Source of the DNA: Devriesea agamarum
GTDB taxonomy: Bacteria; Actinomycetota; Actinomycetes; Actinomycetales; Dermabacteraceae
Direction of reading: 5' to 3'
DNA: 64,000 bases
Assembly (NCBI RefSeq): GCF_900070355.1
Contig: NZ_LN849456.1
Location: 2,588,238-2,652,237, forward strand
Shown: in pieces, positions 9,350-14,972 of the stretch
Layout: every line of letters begins with the position of its first letter
How positions within the stretch are numbered: position 1 is the first letter of the stretch
Notes under the pieces: generated by a model
The model's database searches: none
What the model saw: the letters and a program-made list of their open reading frames with translations, nothing else
Told to the model about the DNA's origin: nothing
Translations under genes and position numbers: made by a program

Positions 9350-9391
9350 AACCCCGGTGACCCGTCGCTATCAACGATGGTCACCGGGGTT
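9350..9391 (-). terminator. Rho-independent terminator of the thiocyanate hydrolase operon
   Basis: Arms 9350-9362 and 9379-9391 (AACCCCGGTGACC and complement) with a 16-base loop. Read on the minus strand the stem is followed by TTTTGTTG, a real U-tract. It sits 57 bases beyond the last gene of the leftward operon and could also stop the rightward permease transcript. Confidence 0.75.
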
Positions 9392-9447
9392 GTTGAACGG
9401 CAAGCCTGCGCGTGATCCGTTCACCTGGTCGTGCGTGACAACGAGAC

Positions 9448-9759
9448 CTAGTCTCGGAAGGCTACGAGGTGGAACGGCCGGGGGGCTGGATTGCCCTGTG
9501 GATCGTAGGTGTTGACCTGCATCACTCGGGGGCTTTCCGTCAACTTCACCGTGCAAAAACCGGGGTCGACGCTCTCCATGCCGGCAGCACCAACGATGCA
9601 AGAGAAGTTGGTCTTGACATCGCCGCCCTGCAGCGGGACTTTCCACGTAATTTCGTAAACCCCGGTGTCGATGTTCTCGCAGGACTCAATCATGAATCCG
9701 CGGCAGATAAATCCGTCGCTTGCGACGACGCAAGCGAGGCGGTCGGGTTCGACAGCCAT
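9448..9759 (-). CDS. Uncharacterised 103-residue protein, last gene of the thiocyanate hydrolase operon
   Basis: Small soluble protein without signal peptide or membrane helix. The start at 9759 has AAAGGA six bases upstream; a longer frame to 9843 would read through the hairpin. The sequence alternates short strands and turns (LACVVASDGF, GVYEITWKVP, FSCIVGAAG, PGFCTVKL, RPFHLVAF), suggesting an all-beta sandwich. From memory it resembles a small uncharacterised beta domain with TGVYE and PFHL landmarks found in diverse bacteria; I cannot name the family. It has four cysteines (C9, C19, C28 and one in FSC, plus one in GFC), which might bind metal or form disulfides. Co-direction with the upstream three genes, but separated by 105 bases holding a strong stem-loop, so its expression may differ from theirs. 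Function unknown. Confidence 0.7.
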   Translation of the reverse strand: MAVEPDRLACVVASDGFICRGFMIESCENIDTGVYEITWKVPLQGGDVKTNFSCIVGAAGMESVDPGFCTVKLTESPRVMQVNTYDPQGNPAPRPFHLVAFRD

Positions 9760-9807
9760 GTGTGGTCCTTTCGTATCGGCGCCGACTCTTTCAGCGCGCT
9801 TTCGTGT

Positions 9808-9845
9808 GGGTGCCGACCGCGAACCTATGCTCGCGGTCGGCACCC
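9808..9845 (-). promoter_or_regulatory. Intra-operon stem-loop, 15-bp perfect arms
   Basis: GGGTGCCGACCGCGA (9808-9822) is the exact complement of 9831-9845; loop 8 bases. It lies between the activator-like gene and the 103-residue gene. No U-tract follows on the minus strand, so it may attenuate or protect the upstream message rather than fully terminate. Confidence 0.6.
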
Positions 9846-9864
9846 GGGAACCGTAGGAAATGTA

Positions 9865-10302
9865 CTAGTCGTCCAGGCGCGCCTTAACAGCCTTGAGGCG
9901 TTCTTCCAGGTCCTTTTCGTCGATGAGCCCGCGAGCGACGAGGCTATGGGCCACCGCCACGATCTGGCTCTCGGGGAAGGGAAGATCCTTGTAACGTTCC
10001 TGCAGCAAAACGTCTTCCTCGTTGCGGCGCTCTACGAAGGTGGGGGCTCCGGCGCGAGGGTTGGTGCAGGCAGCATCATCCAAAGCATCGCATAGGCCAT
10101 CCATGTAGGTCTTCCACGGGGGAAGATCCTTATCGACGCCGTACTTTTCTGCGAGTGCGCCCCAGGTCTGCTCCTTGCGCGTAGACAGTTCCTCCAGGAA
10201 GGGGACCCTCTTGTCTAAGAAATGAGGGTTAACCCGTTGGCGGACGAAGTCCTTGTCTAAGTCGGTAAGGGGGGCTGCGTTTTCTTCCTTTAACTCACTC
10301 AT
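9865..10302 (-). CDS. P15K-like activator / small accessory protein of thiocyanate hydrolase
   Basis: 145-residue protein probably needed for cobalt insertion and cysteine oxidation in the gamma subunit. The C-terminal part (FPESQIVAVAHSLVARGLI, about residues 107-125) resembles the helical segment of nitrile hydratase activator proteins (EPWxAQAFALxxxLxERGxF pattern). In the thiocyanate hydrolase locus of Thiobacillus thioparus such a protein (P15K) follows the structural genes; the order here is the same. The start at 10302 has GAGGTG six bases upstream and overlaps the end of the preceding gene by 8 bases, so translation is coupled. The N-terminal half (residues 1-60, charged, KEENAAPLTDLDKDFV) is less like the family. 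The role is inferred from position and weak similarity. Confidence 0.65.
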   Translation of the reverse strand: MSELKEENAAPLTDLDKDFVRQRVNPHFLDKRVPFLEELSTRKEQTWGALAEKYGVDKDLPPWKTYMDGLCDALDDAACTNPRAGAPTFVERRNEEDVLLQERYKDLPFPESQIVAVAHSLVARGLIDEKDLEERLKAVKARLDD

Positions 10303-11020
10303 GGTGGGCACCTCGCTTCGCCTTACGTACACGATCTGCGGTGACATTGCTGGTTACGCCCGGCTTGGGCAGTGCGACGCCGATCAGGCAGTCGCGGGTG
10401 GCGATTTCCGCCAGCTGATCTTCGCTCCAGCCTTCGGTGCCCTCAGGACGCACCGGCAGAACCATGAAGCGGTGCTTTTGGTTGGAGTCCTCGACGCGGA
10501 TCTCCACATCCTCGGGCAAGTAGGTTCCGAACTCGGCGAGCACATCGCGCGGGTGACGCACGATCCGACGCCGGTAGTTCGGCGTGCGGTACCACTCAGG
10601 GGAGTTGCCGAGCAGCGGGCGGGGGTAGCAGGAGCACAGCGTGCACACGATAACGTGGTGCAGCTTCGGGGTATCTTCCAGAATATGCAATGCGGTGAAA
10701 TCGCTTGGGGTGCCGAACCCGGTGGGCTGCATCCAGTCCACACCCACGGTCTTGCACGCTTCCATCGGCTTTTCCAGAGCGAATTTCTTGAAGTCCTCGT
10801 CTAGCCAGCACTTGGCGACCAGGTGCGAGGCCGGGGTGGGACCGATCTTCTCCGCAAATTCCGAGAAGGCGCGGAAGTCTTCGGCGGTGAAGATGCCTTT
10901 TTCGAGGCAGAGCTCGCGCACGGCGACCTCTAGGGCCTCAAAGTCTGACACCTCTTCCACGACGGGCGCATGGGGCCGGTGTTCGTGGATATTAGTGCCA
11001 CAGATCTTATTCTCTTCCAT
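10295..11020 (-). CDS. scnC: Thiocyanate hydrolase gamma subunit (cobalt; nitrile hydratase alpha family)
   Basis: Catalytic subunit of 241 residues. The metal claw is C126-T-L-C129-S-C131; Thr in the second position is the cobalt type (iron enzymes have Ser). In this family C129 and C131 equivalents are oxidised to sulfinic and sulfenic acid. The claw is followed by Tyr-Pro-Arg134. From memory, thiocyanate hydrolase of Thiobacillus thioparus has C128, C131, C133 and Arg136 in the same spacing, whereas nitrile hydratases have Trp there; the following EWYRTPNYRRR and TRDCLIGVA segments also favour thiocyanate hydrolase. Expected reaction: thiocyanate plus water to carbonyl sulfide, ammonia and hydroxide, in the cytoplasm. 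AAGGAG precedes the ATG; 30 bases separate it from the upstream fused subunit. A nitrile hydratase cannot be fully excluded. Confidence 0.85.
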   Translation of the reverse strand: MEENKICGTNIHEHRPHAPVVEEVSDFEALEVAVRELCLEKGIFTAEDFRAFSEFAEKIGPTPASHLVAKCWLDEDFKKFALEKPMEACKTVGVDWMQPTGFGTPSDFTALHILEDTPKLHHVIVCTLCSCYPRPLLGNSPEWYRTPNYRRRIVRHPRDVLAEFGTYLPEDVEIRVEDSNQKHRFMVLPVRPEGTEGWSEDQLAEIATRDCLIGVALPKPGVTSNVTADRVRKAKRGAHHE

Positions 11021-11050
11021 GGTGTCTCCTTATATTGAGGGTCGATGAGG

Positions 11051-11905
11051 TCAGGCGGCTTTGAGCCAACGCTCGGGAATTTCCGTTTGCACGGTGTCTT
11101 TTGACGAGCCGACATAGTCGGGCCAGAGGTCTTTCATCTTGAAGCGCACGATGTAGAACCACTCGGGCTTGGGTGAACCGATGGCTTCGTAATCGAAGGC
11201 TTCATCTTCGGCGGCGGGAGACTCGTAGGCTACGGTTGCGATCTCGCCGATGGCTCCGCGAACGTATTCCTGAGTCCTGGTATAGAAGATGGCCTGCCAG
11301 TCCCGCACTATGACAGAGTCGCCGACCTTGAACTTCGCCGGATCAGCCTGACCCGCGTAGACCTGGGGGTCGCCCTTGCCCTTCGCGTGAACGTGATGTT
11401 TATTGCGAGGAATGTCCTTGCCGTCGCTGATAAAGCGAGGTTGCGGTTCAAGCAACTCACCCGGGGCGACGTTCTTAGCGCGTTCCCTCACCTCGTTAAA
11501 CTTCGCCGTCAGTTCGGTCAGGGTAATCAGGTGCTTGTCAATCAGAACCCGGGGGATGCCCATCAGCCAGCGACCGTAGTACGGGAGTCCGAGGTACATA
11601 GCGCGCCCGAGATCAACATTGTGCAGGCGACGCCGCTCCTCAGAGACCCAGATTCCGCGCCAGGCTAAAACCTCGCACATAAGGTAGGTGTTGTGTTCCC
11701 AGTTCTCGTCCTGTTTTTCGATGAACTCAATGGGTGCGTCGAGTTCCCCGCCGACGTCGTGTTGGGTCTTTAAGTAAGCGGACAGACGCTCATTGCTGAG
11801 CTCGTAGGGGGCATCAGGGAGGTCCTGGAATGCCGAGCGCAGCTGGTGCACCAGTGCGAGTTTTTCTGAGCGTTCCTCGGGGGTGATGGTTGGGGATGTG
11901 GTCAT
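11051..11905 (-). CDS. Fused thiocyanate hydrolase beta-alpha subunit (nitrile hydratase beta family)
   Basis: 284-residue first gene of the operon. Residues about 1-155 match the thiocyanate hydrolase beta subunit: HDVGG at 49-53, then the EVLAWRGIWVSEERRR and YYGRWLMG segments. Residues about 160-284 match the alpha subunit: KFKVGDSVIVRD, FYTRTQEYVRGAIG, YESPAAEDEAF, KDLWPDY and the end EIPERWLKAA. In the characterised Thiobacillus enzyme these are two proteins of about 157 and 126 residues (from memory), which add up to nearly this length; in nitrile hydratase both halves form one beta subunit. So this protein has nitrile-hydratase topology but thiocyanate-hydrolase-like sequence. AAGGAGGG lies 8 bases before the ATG. 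The beta-first order is that of cobalt nitrile hydratase operons. Confidence 0.82.
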   Translation of the reverse strand: MTTSPTITPEERSEKLALVHQLRSAFQDLPDAPYELSNERLSAYLKTQHDVGGELDAPIEFIEKQDENWEHNTYLMCEVLAWRGIWVSEERRRLHNVDLGRAMYLGLPYYGRWLMGIPRVLIDKHLITLTELTAKFNEVRERAKNVAPGELLEPQPRFISDGKDIPRNKHHVHAKGKGDPQVYAGQADPAKFKVGDSVIVRDWQAIFYTRTQEYVRGAIGEIATVAYESPAAEDEAFDYEAIGSPKPEWFYIVRFKMKDLWPDYVGSSKDTVQTEIPERWLKAA

Positions 11906-12735
11906 GGACGGTCCCTCCTTGTGAGGTAGGTGTCGTGATTCGGTGCGGCCGTGTAACGGGTCGCTCCGAGGGTGGGGGACGCAATGTGGTTCTGCGTCCC
12001 TGCAGGGTGACTATCGACCTCCTTCATGAAGCGTCCCCTGGTCGGCGGCACGTGGGAATGTGTTCCCATCGCGGTTTTGGTCCATGTGAGGCGGTCATCC
12101 TCGAGTGGTGGGGGTGAGACGCCAACCTTGGCTACACGCTTCCGTTTCTCTTGTGTGAACACAATAGCTGCGCAACTTTGAAGATTCCTGTGAATTGGAT
12201 TACCGGAAAATGGTGAGCCGGGAAGTTTCCTGAGAGGAAGGCGTTGACCTGCAAATATGTATCAAAAATCGGGGATTCTATATTTAAATATAGGTCCACC
12301 GAATATTGTGTGTTTGGACTGCATGAAAACTGGGTGCTTGTCGGTCTGAAGATTTGGTGTCTGGTTTAGTGGGGAGGTGATAGGCGAGATCGGAACCAAA
12401 GTCGGGGGGCAAGGATGGAGGCTGGAGTGTGGGTCAGGGGTGAGCACGGAGTCGAGGTGTGATGGAAATGGGTTAGGCATGGGCCGGTAGGTGAGAAGGT
12501 TCGACGAGTGAGGGGGACTCAATCAGGGAGTGGACTCGATGTGGGCCCGAATTGGGAGCTATGGGTATAGTCTCTCACATTACCCAGGGAAACTAGAGCA
12601 AACGCGCATCATTGGCGATTACGTTGACCTCATAAATAGATATGACAGTTCATGAAGTCGATAGACAGGGAATTGTCCCCGCATAAAGGTCTCCGTTGTG
12701 CGGGAGGTCGGTCAGTATGTGGAGGGATTGAGACA
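11906..12735. promoter_or_regulatory. Divergent control region between thiocyanate hydrolase operon and response regulator
   Basis: About 830 bases without a credible gene; 12160-12330 is clearly more AT-rich than its surroundings. It must hold the promoters of both divergent units. It contains a perfect 16-base palindrome at 12278-12293 (separate entry) and a small inverted repeat GCCAA-CC-TTGGC at 12121-12132. Possible frames inside (for example on the minus strand at 12262-12522) are proline-rich and lack ribosome binding sites. Confidence 0.5.
12278..12293. promoter_or_regulatory. Perfect AT-rich palindrome, operator candidate
   Basis: CTATATTTAAATATAG is a continuous 16-base palindrome in the AT-rich core of the divergent region, 373 bases upstream of the thiocyanate hydrolase start and 443 bases upstream of the response regulator start. 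An all-AT centre in a high-GC genome is notable; binding protein unknown. Confidence 0.35.
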
Positions 12736-13539
12736 ATGATTGATTACTTTTCGCCTGCAGATGCGTCCTCGTTGAAAGAATCCACTCGTCCAGCAAATTC
12801 CTTGGCTCCGCTAAACTTACCGTTGTCAGCAGAACCCCCGTCCGGTGAAGGCTTCGCTCGCACTCGTGGCATTCGCGATGCCTCGCCTCGGCGTCCATTG
12901 CGGGTTTTTATCGTGGATGACCATGAGATCGTTCGGCGCGGACTGGTGGGCCTTATAGCGTCTCATAACTGGTTTATCGTGGTGGGGGAGGCGGCTACTG
13001 CTGCCCAAGCCATCGCACTGGTTCCCCGCGCATGCCCCGACGTCGTCCTGATGGACTTCCGGCTCCCCGACGGATCAGGTATCGACGCCTGCCGAGCTAT
13101 CCGGTCCGAACATCCGCAAATTCCTTTTGTGATACTTACGAGTTACGACGATGATAAGGCGATGTTGTCGGCGGTTATGGCGGGCGCAAGTGCTTACATT
13201 CTCAAACAGGTTCGTGGCATGGATTTACTCGCGGTGATGGAACAGGTGGCTAGGGGGGCGAACCTTTTACCCCGTGACCGCATAGACGCTATAAAAGCGA
13301 AGTTAACTCAGAGTGATCCGTTGCATGCCCCGGAACTAGCCGAGTTGACCCAACGAGAACGGGACGTGCTAGCCCTGGTCGCTGACGGTTTAACCAATCG
13401 ACAGATTGCGCGGAGGCTGGACCTGGTCGAAAAGACGGTGAAAAACTACGTGACGTCGATTCTGTCTAAGTTGGGGATGAGTAGCCGGACTCAGGCTGCG
13501 GTGCTGGTGGAGCGTCTGCGCAGCCAAAACCCGGGCTAA
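12736..13539 (+). CDS. Two-component response regulator, NarL/FixJ (LuxR-type HTH) family
   Basis: Cytoplasmic DNA-binding regulator of 267 residues. A low-complexity N-terminal extension of about 50 residues precedes the receiver domain: acidic pair in FIVDDHEIVRRG, phospho-acceptor Asp in VVLMDFRLPDGSG, switch Thr in VILTSYDDD, Lys in AYILKQVRG. The C-terminal LuxR HTH is complete (LTQRERDVLALVADGLTNRQIA ... VKNYVTSILSKLG). The overall form resembles DevR/DosR. I choose ATG 12736, 9 bases after GGAGGG; a longer frame to 12652 has no ribosome binding site. The partner kinase is encoded convergently just downstream and the two coding regions overlap by 74 bases at their 3' ends. Confidence 0.9.
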   Translation: MIDYFSPADASSLKESTRPANSLAPLNLPLSAEPPSGEGFARTRGIRDASPRRPLRVFIVDDHEIVRRGLVGLIASHNWFIVVGEAATAAQAIALVPRACPDVVLMDFRLPDGSGIDACRAIRSEHPQIPFVILTSYDDDKAMLSAVMAGASAYILKQVRGMDLLAVMEQVARGANLLPRDRIDAIKAKLTQSDPLHAPELAELTQRERDVLALVADGLTNRQIARRLDLVEKTVKNYVTSILSKLGMSSRTQAAVLVERLRSQNPG

Positions 13540-14824
13540 TGGGGATCTGCCAGCGCAGCAGGGTTCCCCGTTGACCATCTAAATAGGACACGGTCAGGGA
13601 ACCTCCCTGGTCAGCTGCTCGAGCTTGGAGATTCGCGAGTCCGCTCATACGTTCAAGGCGATCAGGATGAAAGCCAACACCGTCATCGCGCACTTCAATC
13701 CGCACGGTGTTAGCGACGGATACCGTCACGTCAATGCGTTGAGCTCCGGCGTGGCGGGCCGCGTTCGATACCCCTTCGCGGACGACGGCGAGAATGTCTC
13801 GAGCGATGGCATCGGAGAGGGATGGATATTGTCCGCTGAGTGTCAGTGCGGGGCTAAAGCCCAGCGCTGCACCAATATCCGCGAGTAGGTTCTCCAAATC
13901 TGACCGCAGCGATAATGCGGCATGTTCATGCCGGAGCGAATATATGGTGCTGCGAATATCACGAATGGTGTCATCCAGGTCGTCGATCACATCGTCCACG
14001 CGCACGCGCATTTCCGGACGAAATGATGGTTGCATCGCATCGAGCGTAAGTCCGATGGCAAACAGACGCTGAATCGCCTGGTCGTGCAGGTCGCGTGCGA
14101 TCCGGTCGCGGTCTTTGATGAGCGCTTGACGGGTACGACCGGCGGTGTGTTCGGCGAGTAGAACGTGGCTGATTAGTTCATTCAGCAGCGGTTCGGCCAG
14201 GGCGCCCAGCTGGGTTAAGCCGCGCGGACCCAGGTCTGCCGAGGTGGATTGGTTGCGATCATGAACCGGGCCGGACACAGACAAGATCCCGGTAAGAGCT
14301 GGCGTGGGATGAAAGGAGACCATCAGAACCGCGACATGCTGACCGTCGGGTAGTTTTTGCCCGGTGAACGGATGGATTGAGTCATGATGGCTCAATCCAA
14401 GCGGAACATCCAGTGCGGATGGCGCGAGTAGGTCGTTATGTTCCCATGTCCGCGGTCCTTGCGCACTGGGGGCTTGGCAGGGACGTTGACATGGCGCGAC
14501 CACCTCTTGGGTGATGACGGGTTGCACTAGGTGACGGACCCGGCGTTCATCGCACCCGCGGCCTGATACGGCGAGAGCATGAAGATGGTGGGCACATCCG
14601 ACGGCGAGAAATCCGTGGTCAGCACCCTCAAACATTCCGAGCGCACTGCGCAGCGCGGAGTTCAAAGCGCCTCGAATTTGCGAGCCTTGGGGAGGTGTGA
14701 GCGTTGAGACTAGCTCGTCGTACGGATTATCGATGCTCACCGAGTGCAGGCACGGGAAGTGCTGGTTGGCAGGGCACATTGGGGCGGAATGCTGGTCCGT
14801 ATGGGAGTTGGATTGAGACATCAT
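13466..14824 (-). CDS. Histidine kinase, DevS/NarX-like (GAF sensor, HisKA_3)
   Basis: Sensor kinase of 452 residues without membrane helices. The N-terminal 220 residues hold one GAF-like sensor region with several cysteines (for example CPANQHFPC and CQRPCQAP), which could make it redox responsive (inference). The HisKA_3 dimerisation box is DRDRIARDLHDQAIQRLFAIGL (phospho-His in RDLHDQ), then the ATP-binding domain with the N box (REGVSNAARHA), G1 (VRDDGVGF) and a G2-like region. Domain order resembles DevS/DosS, but with one GAF domain rather than two. Two adjacent ATGs are possible; AAGGAG is 4 or 7 bases away. The last 74 bases overlap antisense with the response regulator gene. The proton ATPase gene lies upstream on the same strand. 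Confidence 0.88.
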   Translation of the reverse strand: MMSQSNSHTDQHSAPMCPANQHFPCLHSVSIDNPYDELVSTLTPPQGSQIRGALNSALRSALGMFEGADHGFLAVGCAHHLHALAVSGRGCDERRVRHLVQPVITQEVVAPCQRPCQAPSAQGPRTWEHNDLLAPSALDVPLGLSHHDSIHPFTGQKLPDGQHVAVLMVSFHPTPALTGILSVSGPVHDRNQSTSADLGPRGLTQLGALAEPLLNELISHVLLAEHTAGRTRQALIKDRDRIARDLHDQAIQRLFAIGLTLDAMQPSFRPEMRVRVDDVIDDLDDTIRDIRSTIYSLRHEHAALSLRSDLENLLADIGAALGFSPALTLSGQYPSLSDAIARDILAVVREGVSNAARHAGAQRIDVTVSVANTVRIEVRDDGVGFHPDRLERMSGLANLQARAADQGGSLTVSYLDGQRGTLLRWQIPISPGFGCADAPPAPQPESGYSSPT

Positions 14825-14919
14825 TGTTCTCCTTGGTTGTGGCCCCTGGCCTCGGTGTGGCTAGCGTTCGCTGGCTCGGGGTGACGATGATGCACTGTTT
14901 GAGGTGCGATGATGACGCG

Positions 14920-14955
14920 CTGGCTCCGGTCGCGATAAACGGCGACCGGAGCCAG
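14920..14955. terminator. Stem-loop downstream of the proton ATPase gene
   Basis: CTGGCTCCGGTCGC (14920-14933) is the exact complement of 14942-14955; 8-base loop, no U-tract. It lies 18 bases past the ATPase stop on the minus strand and before the kinase gene, so the kinase probably has its own promoter in 14825-14919. Confidence 0.65.
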
Positions 14956-14972
14956 ATAAGTGATGAGTATTT

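Noticed and set aside
10295..11905. Simple annotation as nitrile hydratase alpha and beta subunits
   Set aside because: The Arg after the CTLCSC-Tyr-Pro sequence and the flanking segments fit thiocyanate hydrolase better; kept as alternative.
12262..12522. Minus-strand frame of 86 codons upstream of the response regulator
   Set aside because: Low complexity (Pro, Ser, His) and no ribosome binding site; region looks regulatory.
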